Below, in pieces: positions 38,481-49,035 of a DNA stretch of 64,000 nt. The notes beneath the pieces are model-generated. The model saw only the letters and a list, made by a program, of their open reading frames with translations. It was not told where the DNA came from and made no database searches. Every line of letters begins with the position of its first letter. Within the stretch, counting starts at the first letter, position 1. Made by a program: the position numbers and the translations under genes. Source of the stretch: an uncultured Maribacter sp. (GTDB lineage: Bacteria > Bacteroidota > Bacteroidia > Flavobacteriales > Flavobacteriaceae); assembly GCF_947495965.1 (NCBI RefSeq), contig NZ_CANMBB010000007.1:62001-126000 (forward strand). Reading direction: 5' to 3'.

Positions 38481-38491
38481 TATTTGTTTTC

Positions 38492-39784
38492 TTAATTAAT
38501 TTCTATCCTTTTTACTTTACCTACTATAAACAAGAAGGACAAAAAGCCTAATATTGTCATTGCACCTATAAAATATAGAGCAGGACTAAAATCTCCTTCT
38601 TTAACTAATACACCAATTACCACAGGAACCACTACTGCGGATAATCCTCCAATAAGATTAAACACCCCACCAACAAGGCCTATCATATGCTTAGGAGCTG
38701 TTAAAGAAACAAACACCCAAGTTATAGAAGCCAGACCATTACCAAAAAAGGCTATAGTTAAGAATAGAATGATAAAAAATGTACTATCTGTAAAATTTGC
38801 CCCAATAATAGCTACGGATAATAGCATACCACACAAGACTGGTGTTTTTCTGGAAAACTCTTTGGAATATCCTTTTTTAATCAAATAATCTGATGTAAAA
38901 CCTGATAATAAAACCCCAACAAACGCAGCTAAAAAAGGTATAGAAGCTAAAAATCCAGATTTAATAAAATCTAGACCTCTATACTCTACCAGGTATGTTG
39001 GAAACCAAGTTAAAAAGAAGATAGAAACAGAGCCTAAACAAAACTGTCCTAAATATATACCCCAAAGTTTACGGTACTTAAAAGCTTCTAATAAATCTGC
39101 CCAATTAAATTTTGGTTGCTTTTGTTTTTCTTCATCAACTATTAAAGCACCACCTTCACCTATTTTCTCTAATTCTTCTTTTGAAACGGTTTTATGTTGG
39201 TCAGGGTCCCTATAAAATAAATACCAAACAATAGACCATATTATTCCCAAAACTCCGGAAACTATTAACAAGCCTCTCCACCCTACTTTATCTTGCACCC
39301 AAGCTAGCACTGGAAATAAAAATGCTAATCCTATAAACTGCCCCGATGTATAAATAGCAATTGCAGATGCTCTTTCTTCTTCTGGAAACCACTTGGTAAC
39401 AATTGCATTATTTGCAGGATATGATGGTGCTTCAAAAACACCTATACTAGCTCTTAATCCTAATAAAACAGCAAAAGAATTTACAAAGCCTTGTAATAAG
39501 GTTGCTATAGACCATAAAAAAAGCATTGCTGCATATAAGAATCGTAATCTAATTTTATCTACTATAATTCCTCCTGGAATTTGCAAAGCAACGTACGTCC
39601 AACCAAAGGCCGAAAAAATTAAACCCATTTGAACAGTAGTAAGTTCTAAAGATTCACTCATAGCAGAAGCCGCTACAGAAATATTGGTACGATCCAAATA
39701 ATTAACTACAACAGTTCCAAAAATTAAAGCTAATATGTTATAACGTTTTTTATTCATATTCTTTTTATTGTTACTCAAAAGCAA
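38492..39784 (-). CDS. ACS-family MFS transporter (hexuronate/aldonate type)
   Basis: A 430-residue 12-span transporter of the anion:cation symporter family. NYLDRTNISVAASAM in the first span, GWTYVALQIPGGIIVDKI and APSYPANNAIVTKWFP are the marks of ExuT/GarP/DgoT-like proteins, which import hexuronates, glucarate or galactonate with protons. The gene is followed after 11 bp by a galactonate-dehydratase-like gene, fitting aldonate import. It starts 22 bp beyond the T-run of the susCD terminator, so it may depend on read-through from susCD or on a promoter I cannot see. The start could also be M10 (MNKKRYNIL), which looks more natural. Confidence 0.87.
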   Translation of the reverse strand: MLLSNNKKNMNKKRYNILALIFGTVVVNYLDRTNISVAASAMSESLELTTVQMGLIFSAFGWTYVALQIPGGIIVDKIRLRFLYAAMLFLWSIATLLQGFVNSFAVLLGLRASIGVFEAPSYPANNAIVTKWFPEEERASAIAIYTSGQFIGLAFLFPVLAWVQDKVGWRGLLIVSGVLGIIWSIVWYLFYRDPDQHKTVSKEELEKIGEGGALIVDEEKQKQPKFNWADLLEAFKYRKLWGIYLGQFCLGSVSIFFLTWFPTYLVEYRGLDFIKSGFLASIPFLAAFVGVLLSGFTSDYLIKKGYSKEFSRKTPVLCGMLLSVAIIGANFTDSTFFIILFLTIAFFGNGLASITWVFVSLTAPKHMIGLVGGVFNLIGGLSAVVVPVVIGVLVKEGDFSPALYFIGAMTILGFLSFLFIVGKVKRIEIN

Positions 39785-39806
39785 GACTTTACTGGTTTTG
39801 TTATAG

Positions 39807-39836
39807 AAAAAAACCGAGAGGCTCCCCCCTCGGTTT
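39807..39836 (-). terminator. terminator after susD
   Basis: Stem AAACCGAG (39811-39818) with CTCGGTTT (39829-39836), a C-rich loop, and a run of seven T on the minus strand (39813 down to 39807). It follows the susD stop by 43 bp and precedes the MFS start at 39784, so it may act as an attenuator giving high SusCD and lower downstream expression. Confidence 0.75.
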
Positions 39837-39878
39837 AACTAACTCAAAAAAATCTCAATTAAATAAAATTATATGCTA

Positions 39879-41603
39879 CTAATATCCATCATTTTGGATA
39901 AGAGATGCTGTCTTATCAATTTCAGCTTGCGGAATTGGTAAGTAGTACATTCTTTGGAACCAAGGTCTTGTAACAACAGTATACTCCTCATTGGTTACTG
40001 TACCATCTACTTGCGTTGTCCAAGTAAGTCCTTTAATATCCATACCAAGGTGATCTTCATTCATCCAGCGCCTTTCATCAAAGAAATTATGTCCTTCAAA
40101 AGCAAGCTCAATACGTCTTTCTCTTTTTATAGCTTCTAACAAATCCGTTCCAGCTGCAGTAATAGCCGGTTGAAGTCCTCTTGCAACAGATTTATTAACA
40201 AAAGTTAAAGCCTCTGCTTCATTTCCTAAATGATATTGTGCTTCCGCATAGTTTAAATAAATCTCAGCTAACCTGTATAGTATATACGGTCTTCCAGGTG
40301 TAGGGTCTTGAATATTCCCTAAAGATTCGTTTTGAAATTTACGGATATTATACCCTGTCTTAGATGAATGCCTTACATTACCTAAACCTTCAGGAGAATC
40401 ATCTCCATGAGGATACTCATCTGGATTTAAGGATAATGCATAATTTATAGGATTCCCTCTAAACTCTGCTCCTTGAAAATTAAGATTTGCATAATAACGC
40501 ATTTCTCTATTAGCATTAGGGTCTGCTGGATCAAATAAACCATCATCGGTTGTTGTACCATCATTCATATTATACTGCAATGCATAGTTATGCGTAGGAG
40601 AAGATAACGCCCATCCATCATCTCCATTTGGAGATTGAGTTCTATCCCATAATGAATTACCATCTGTTCCAAAAGCAAATATGGTACTACCAAATGGTCT
40701 TGCAAAAATAATATCTTCGTTTACGGATAAAAATAAATCCTGATATCCTTTTGCATCAGCAACAGAAATTAAATCACGAGATCCAACCATGTCAATAACT
40801 GCTTTAGCTGCATCTGATGCATCTTGCCATTTTGTAGCCTTAGAATATGTATAAAAATCTGTATTAGTTGTTTGCGGCGCTAAAGCAGGGTCATGCAAAT
40901 CGCTTGCCGCATACAACAATACTCTAGATTTAACTGCCAAAGCTGCCATTTTAGTTGCTCTTCCAAATTCGTCCTCTGGTCTAGTATCTGGTAATACAGC
41001 CGCAGCAGCATCTAACTCACTTACAATAAAATTAACACATTCTTCGTACGTATTTCTAGGAATATTAAAATCATCATCTAAGCTAGCTGCTGTTTCTAAT
41101 ATAGGAACTCCTCCATAATATCTTATAAGTTTGCTATATAAGTTAGCTCTTAAAAATCTCATTTCTGCTAAAAGAAGATTGACCTTTTCTGGGTCTTGCT
41201 CCATTGCAGGCGACTCCGGAATTTGATCAAAAAATAAGTTAGCCTGTCTTATGTAAGTGTAATATTTAGACCATTGATTTCTAAAAAAACCAGGGTTCCC
41301 AGCTGTCCAACCAGCTCTAACACGTAGTAAATCTAAATTATTAAAATTAAACTTAGACTCAAATGAAGCATTTTCAATATTAAACCTTCTAGACCACCAA
41401 ATGGAATTATCTAATCCCCAATTTTCTGTACTATTGTATGTGGTTAACAATAACAGTTCTACTTGTTCTGGAGTACTAAGAACTAAATCACTCGCAAAAG
41501 AACCAGTTACATCAATATCCAAATCGTCATCACAACTACTCACAGAAAAGAATAGTAGTACTGCAAATAGATATGTTAATTTAAAATTTTTCATATTTCT
41601 CAT
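39879..41603 (-). CDS. SusD/RagB-family outer-membrane glycan-binding lipoprotein
   Basis: A 574-residue SusD homologue. The lipoprotein leader ends in FSVSSCDDDLDID, the acidic stretch after the cysteine being a lipoprotein export signal for surface display. Internal SusD features include NLLLAEMRFLRANLYSKLIRYYGGVP, YILYRLAEIYLNYAEAQYHLG and the C-terminal RRIELAFEGHNFFDERRW with LPIPQAEID. It forms the lid of the SusC channel and binds the oligosaccharide. It begins 9 bp after the susC stop, and the pair ends at the terminator near 39.81 kb. This is the only SusC/D pair in the window. M4 is a possible alternative start. Confidence 0.95.
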   Translation of the reverse strand: MRNMKNFKLTYLFAVLLFFSVSSCDDDLDIDVTGSFASDLVLSTPEQVELLLLTTYNSTENWGLDNSIWWSRRFNIENASFESKFNFNNLDLLRVRAGWTAGNPGFFRNQWSKYYTYIRQANLFFDQIPESPAMEQDPEKVNLLLAEMRFLRANLYSKLIRYYGGVPILETAASLDDDFNIPRNTYEECVNFIVSELDAAAAVLPDTRPEDEFGRATKMAALAVKSRVLLYAASDLHDPALAPQTTNTDFYTYSKATKWQDASDAAKAVIDMVGSRDLISVADAKGYQDLFLSVNEDIIFARPFGSTIFAFGTDGNSLWDRTQSPNGDDGWALSSPTHNYALQYNMNDGTTTDDGLFDPADPNANREMRYYANLNFQGAEFRGNPINYALSLNPDEYPHGDDSPEGLGNVRHSSKTGYNIRKFQNESLGNIQDPTPGRPYILYRLAEIYLNYAEAQYHLGNEAEALTFVNKSVARGLQPAITAAGTDLLEAIKRERRIELAFEGHNFFDERRWMNEDHLGMDIKGLTWTTQVDGTVTNEEYTVVTRPWFQRMYYLPIPQAEIDKTASLIQNDGY

Positions 41604-41612
41604 TTTTTTTTA

Positions 41613-44600
41613 TTAAAAGCTAAAATTAAGACCTATCGTATACGTCTTTAACGGAGTATAAGTTGCATTTCTAAAACTATTGTAACCTGTAGCCTCTGGA
41701 TCTAGACCTAAATCATAAATATCAGAGAACATAGTTAAAAGGTTAAACCCTCTAGCAAATATTTTAATATCACCACCAATTTTTGTTTTTTCATTAGTTA
41801 GTGTATACCCTAGCTCTACTTCTTTAAGTCTTACGAAAGAAGCATCTTGATACCAAAGGTCAGCTCCTTGGAAACCACTATTATTAGTATTTACATTCCC
41901 TTCACTGATAGGTGAGTTTTGTGCATCTCCAGGACCAAAAGCTCTTGGGAAACTTGCATTTCTATTATTAGGAGTCCATCTTTGATTAAATACAAAATCT
42001 GGCGCTGCACCTTGACTTTCTGCAAAATAAACTAGAGTCTCTGCCTCTGCCTGTCCTTGTAACAAAAAGTTTAAGTTAAAAGCCTTATAATTTATACCTC
42101 CATAAATACCATACTGTATTTGTGGAATATTTGAAGAACCTACACGTATTCTGTCCTCTGCATCAATTACACCATCCTCGTTAGAATCTATATAATTAAT
42201 ATCTCCTGGCTGTGGATTACCCCATTTTACATCTGTAGCATCTATTTGTGCTTGATCTCTAAATACACCATTAGTAGCATACATTACATAAGAATCTATT
42301 GGTAAGCCTTGCTGTCTTAGCAATGGAGAAATATTATCTCCTTCTGGTAAAGAAACTACTTCGTTAACAGCTTTAGAGAAATTAGCTCCTATGTTATAGC
42401 CAACTTCACCAATTTTATCTGCCCAAGACAATTCAAACTCCCATCCTGTACTTTTGGTTGCACCAATGTTTTCAGCAGGAATTTGTGAATTTTGAAGTCC
42501 TATAAAATCTGGAAGATTACCCGATCTATTTACTAATATTCCAGATCTTTCTTGATTAAAATAGTTAATATCACCACTTAATTTATTATTAAATAAGGTG
42601 AAATTAACCCCAACGTTTTTCATATCTGCAGTTTCCCAAGTTACATCTGGGTTTGCAATTCTGTTTAAAGTATATGAATTAGATAAATTACCACCTACAC
42701 CAGTTACATAATAGTTAGGAAAGGCTGTGTTTAAGTTATTATTTCCGTAATCATATAAGGATAAAAATTGATTTGGACCAATACGGTCATTACCCATTTC
42801 TGACCAAGAAGCTCTAAATTTCAAAGCATCTAACCAATCTACATTTTCCATGAACTTCTCATTAGCTAGTGACCATGAAACTGCTACACTTGGAAAAGTA
42901 CCAAATCTTTTTCCTGTTCCAAAATTACTAGACCCATCATGACGAATAGTAAAATCTACAAAATATCGTTTCTTGTAGTCATATGATAAAGACCCAAAAT
43001 AATCTTGTCTTTTAAATTCAGAACTTGTCCCGCTTGATAATTGTCTATCGTCATTATTTCCCTGAAATAATTCACCAGAACGTGGATCAGGAAAACCACC
43101 TGTTTTTTCAGCAAAAAATTCACGCGTATTAGAATTTAATCTTTCATGCCCTACAAATGCATTTAAACTATGATCTCCAAAAACTTTTGCATAGTGTAAA
43201 CGTATGTTATACAATTGCTCATCAAACTTCCAAAAAGTCTCACGTAAAATTCTATTAGTTCCTCTTTGGTTAGACCCAATTCCAGGAACATATTCATCTC
43301 CCACTAATTGATAATGCGTCCATGGCGTATACCAATCTTTATCATCTCTATTCAACTTTCTAATACCCACATAACTTTTTATGCTTAATCCTTCAGCAAT
43401 TTTACTTAAATCCCAATCAAATGAGAATTTACTTTGTAAAGTAGTATTTTTTGCTCTTTGAAAACCAGATTCTAAACTAGATGTTAACACAGGGTTACCT
43501 TCGTCTGAACCTCTAGCAGGTAAACCATTAGGATAAACACCAACCTCAATAGGAACTGTATTAAATATTAATTTATATATATTACCAGAAGTTACTCCAG
43601 GCTGTTGTGTATTTCCAAATCTTCCAGATAAATCAACACCCAACTTAATTTTATCTGTTAACATTACATCAATATTAGAACGCACTTGGTATTGTTTAAA
43701 TTTAAGTGCTCCTGACTTAAACATACCTTTTTGGTCTAAGAAATCTCCACTAACAAAATATTTAACTTTTTCGTTTCCACCAGAAATTGAAAGAGAATTT
43801 CTAGATTCTGGAGAAGAGTTTGCAAAAGTTAAATCTGCCCAATTTGTATTTGGGAAATTAATAGGGTCATTACCCGCTGCATAAGCAGCAATATCTTCAT
43901 CAGAATACGGCAATGGATTACCTGCGTAACCAGCAATTTCGTTTTGATACGTTGTCCATTGTTCTGACGACATTAAATTAGGCTGTCTTGTGAAGCTAGA
44001 TATATTATAAGAAGTACTAAAGTTAATTTTTGGCTTACCAGATTTACCTCTTTGCGTAGTAATTAAAATTACACCATTTGCAGCACGTGAACCATAAATT
44101 GCTGCGGCACCATCCTTAAGAATAGTTAAAGAAGCAATATCTTGTGGCGCTAATTGTGAGAATGAACCAGAAGGAATACCATCAATTAAAATTAATGGAG
44201 AGTTATTTCCTAATGTAGATTTACCTCTAATTAATATAGTGGTAGCATCATCATTTGTATTTCCTCCTGCACCATTACCAGCACCAGGATATCCACCACG
44301 GTCATTAATAATAAGTCCTGAAGCTCGTCCTGCTAAAGACTTAGCTACATCTTTACTTGATGTTTGAGCAATAGCCTCACTACTAATAGTACTAACAGAA
44401 CCTGTAAGTTCTCCTCTTTTCTTTGTAGAATAACCTACCACTACAACTTCGTCTAATTTAGAAGTATCCCCTTCTAACACTACATTAAGAGTTGTATTAC
44501 TACCAACGACCACCTCTTTTGTTGCATACCCTATATAAGAGAACACCAATACAGTATCATTACTATCTACTGAAATAGAATAGTTACCATCAAAATCTGT

Positions 44601-44870
44601 TGAAGTCCCAGAAGTAGTTCCTTTAATCATTACTGTTACACCTGCCAAAGGCCCTTCTGCGTCGGAAACGTTACCACTAATTGTTTGTCCTTGATTTACG
44701 CTAATTGCTAACGCATTTAAAGCTGTCGCATCATTAGCGTAAGATATAATTGAAAAACCCATTACTAGGGCACAACTAATCATTTTTAAAACACTAGACA
44801 CAAAACCTTTAGGCTTCCTATAGCCAAAAGAATTTGATGAATAAGCGTTTATTTTACATTTTTTTTTCAT
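41613..44870 (-). CDS. SusC/RagA-family TonB-dependent outer-membrane transporter
   Basis: A 1085-residue TonB-dependent receptor. After a long leader with a hydrophobic core (MISCALVMGFSIISYA) comes a CarboxypepD_reg-like domain (residues 60-135), the TonB-box-like LDEVVVVGY (139-147), a plug (ILIRGKSTLGNNSPLILIDG) and the beta-barrel ending in the aromatic strand TYTIGLNFSF. It imports polymer fragments into the periplasm with energy from TonB/ExbBD, with SusD as the lid. The upstream region is unusually informative: a perfect 21-bp direct repeat, a -7-like box and a leader of roughly 180 nt with a hairpin that looks like a terminator for an opposite-strand RNA. Confidence 0.95.
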   Translation of the reverse strand: MKKKCKINAYSSNSFGYRKPKGFVSSVLKMISCALVMGFSIISYANDATALNALAISVNQGQTISGNVSDAEGPLAGVTVMIKGTTSGTSTDFDGNYSISVDSNDTVLVFSYIGYATKEVVVGSNTTLNVVLEGDTSKLDEVVVVGYSTKKRGELTGSVSTISSEAIAQTSSKDVAKSLAGRASGLIINDRGGYPGAGNGAGGNTNDDATTILIRGKSTLGNNSPLILIDGIPSGSFSQLAPQDIASLTILKDGAAAIYGSRAANGVILITTQRGKSGKPKINFSTSYNISSFTRQPNLMSSEQWTTYQNEIAGYAGNPLPYSDEDIAAYAAGNDPINFPNTNWADLTFANSSPESRNSLSISGGNEKVKYFVSGDFLDQKGMFKSGALKFKQYQVRSNIDVMLTDKIKLGVDLSGRFGNTQQPGVTSGNIYKLIFNTVPIEVGVYPNGLPARGSDEGNPVLTSSLESGFQRAKNTTLQSKFSFDWDLSKIAEGLSIKSYVGIRKLNRDDKDWYTPWTHYQLVGDEYVPGIGSNQRGTNRILRETFWKFDEQLYNIRLHYAKVFGDHSLNAFVGHERLNSNTREFFAEKTGGFPDPRSGELFQGNNDDRQLSSGTSSEFKRQDYFGSLSYDYKKRYFVDFTIRHDGSSNFGTGKRFGTFPSVAVSWSLANEKFMENVDWLDALKFRASWSEMGNDRIGPNQFLSLYDYGNNNLNTAFPNYYVTGVGGNLSNSYTLNRIANPDVTWETADMKNVGVNFTLFNNKLSGDINYFNQERSGILVNRSGNLPDFIGLQNSQIPAENIGATKSTGWEFELSWADKIGEVGYNIGANFSKAVNEVVSLPEGDNISPLLRQQGLPIDSYVMYATNGVFRDQAQIDATDVKWGNPQPGDINYIDSNEDGVIDAEDRIRVGSSNIPQIQYGIYGGINYKAFNLNFLLQGQAEAETLVYFAESQGAAPDFVFNQRWTPNNRNASFPRAFGPGDAQNSPISEGNVNTNNSGFQGADLWYQDASFVRLKEVELGYTLTNEKTKIGGDIKIFARGFNLLTMFSDIYDLGLDPEATGYNSFRNATYTPLKTYTIGLNFSF

Positions 44871-44928
44871 AAGTTTAATAAGTTAGAGTTATTAGAATTT
44901 TTAGTTAGTTCTTGCTCTGCAATTTTCT

Positions 44929-44962
44929 ACAGGGAAGTATGTCCAGTACTTTCCTGTTTTTT
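44929..44962 (+). ncRNA. candidate antisense sRNA 3' end (terminator) in susC leader
   Basis: Hairpin ACAGGGAAGTA (44929-44939), 7-nt loop, TACTTTCCTGT (44947-44957), with one unpaired position, followed on the + strand by six T (44957-44962). On the minus strand it is preceded by A and followed by no T-run, so it would not stop susC transcription. It would stop an RNA made antisense to the susC start. Cis-antisense sRNAs at susC leaders (DonS type) are known from Bacteroides. I found no convincing + strand promoter, so this is only a candidate; a structured leader in the susC mRNA is the alternative. Confidence 0.35.
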
Positions 44963-45055
44963 ATTAATTATCATTTTCTCATTTAAAAGTGTTTTAATTA
45001 TTTAAAATAAAATTTTTGATATCTACAATTGTCAAGGTCACAATTAGCAGTTCTA

Positions 45056-45121
45056 CAAATAAAGCGTAATTTCTAATGTATCTCTTAGCAAAATTTAACC
45101 TACATTAACATTATTTTAACC
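45056..45121 (-). promoter_or_regulatory. 21-bp direct-repeat operator with -7 box (susCD)
   Basis: Two identical TTTAACC copies on the + strand, 45094-45100 and 45115-45121, 21 bp apart. A -7-like box TTTATTTG (45056-45063, minus strand; one mismatch from TAnnTTTG) lies 30 bp nearer to susC. Transcription would begin near 45050, leaving a leader of about 180 nt. The sequence ahead of the distal copy, ACATTAT, is also kept at the other sites. Confidence 0.7.
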
Positions 45122-45282
45122 AAATAGCTTTTATTCTTTAAAAATTACAGAACACTCATTAACAGATAATTAAATATCAATATAGTCTATACAAACTAGA
45201 CAAATTCTAGACAATCTAGTATTTAGATATATTTATAAGCTTATTTACACTTTAATAAAATTATATAGAAAGTAAGTTCTTA

Positions 45283-45322
45283 AAACAAAAAAAAGGTCTT
45301 TTACAATAGTAAAAAACCTTTT
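45283..45322 (-). terminator. terminator after VOC gene
   Basis: Stem of 14 pairs with one mismatch (AAAAGGTCTTTTAC at 45291-45304 with GTAAAAAACCTTTT at 45309-45322, 4-nt loop), followed on the minus strand by a T-rich tail. It ends the long transcript that comes down from 55.5-57 kb and lies 42 bp beyond the VOC stop. Confidence 0.75.
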
Positions 45323-45364
45323 AGTGAATAAACTTAAAATAATGCTTGAGTGAGTAAATTTTTA

Positions 45365-45682
45365 TTATGAAATTTCCATAAATTCTACAGGAGAACCTTT
45401 ATGTACTATAAAAGCAACCTTAACCCCTTCTCCAGGAGAAAAAGTTTCTACTAAAATTTGCCTTCCAACTAATGCCTCTTCAATATCGTTAACCAAATAA
45501 GCTACATGCGGTAGTGTCTTCATCATTTCCGGCATAGGACTATCCTCATCAAATTTGACCCATTCTACTTTATATTCGTCTTTATCAAACTCTGTATAAT
45601 GTATTTTACCTGGCTCATAAAAACCATCCCAATCCTTCTCTTCTGTAGTTGGTATTCCAATATGACTAAATACGTAATCCAT
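45365..45682 (-). CDS. small VOC/glyoxalase-like protein
   Basis: A 105-residue single-domain protein. The start FSHIGIPTTEEKDWDGFYEP, the middle LPHVAYLVNDIEEAL and the end FIVHKGSPVEFMEIS show the beta-alpha-beta pattern of the vicinal-oxygen-chelate superfamily. The expected metal ligands are plausibly H8, a histidine near residue 60 (PHVAY) and the C-terminal glutamate E103. It has no signal peptide, so it acts in the cytoplasm. VOC proteins include glyoxalases, epimerases and isomerases. Sitting 87 bp downstream of the GH2 gene and closed by its own terminator, it may act on an anhydro- or keto-sugar intermediate of the operon, but nothing in the sequence fixes this. Confidence 0.75.
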   Translation of the reverse strand: MDYVFSHIGIPTTEEKDWDGFYEPGKIHYTEFDKDEYKVEWVKFDEDSPMPEMMKTLPHVAYLVNDIEEALVGRQILVETFSPGEGVKVAFIVHKGSPVEFMEIS

Positions 45683-45769
45683 TTTGTGAAATTAATTTAA
45701 TGCAAGTTAGATAGTTAAACCATATTTAAATAATCTCTATTTATCATAAACAAGCATTATATTACCCTT

Positions 45770-49021
<3,252 letters not shown>

Positions 49022-49035
49022 TTATATAAATTATC

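Larger units (their letters stand above)
44871..45364. other. intergenic region upstream of susC, no protein gene seen
   Basis: This 494-bp AT-rich stretch holds no credible ORF. It contains, from the gene outward: a hairpin with a + strand T-run (44929-44962), a -7-like box and direct-repeat operator for susC (45056-45121), and a terminator for the VOC gene (45283-45322). Between 45122 and 45280 I see nothing beyond AT-rich sequence with short repeats of TAGACAA/TCTAGAC. Confidence 0.7.

Noticed and set aside
45738-45766. Possible direct repeat upstream of the VOC gene (GCATTATATTACC resembles the distal half).
   Set aside because: The proximal half is out of register by one base and no suitable -7 box lies at the expected distance.
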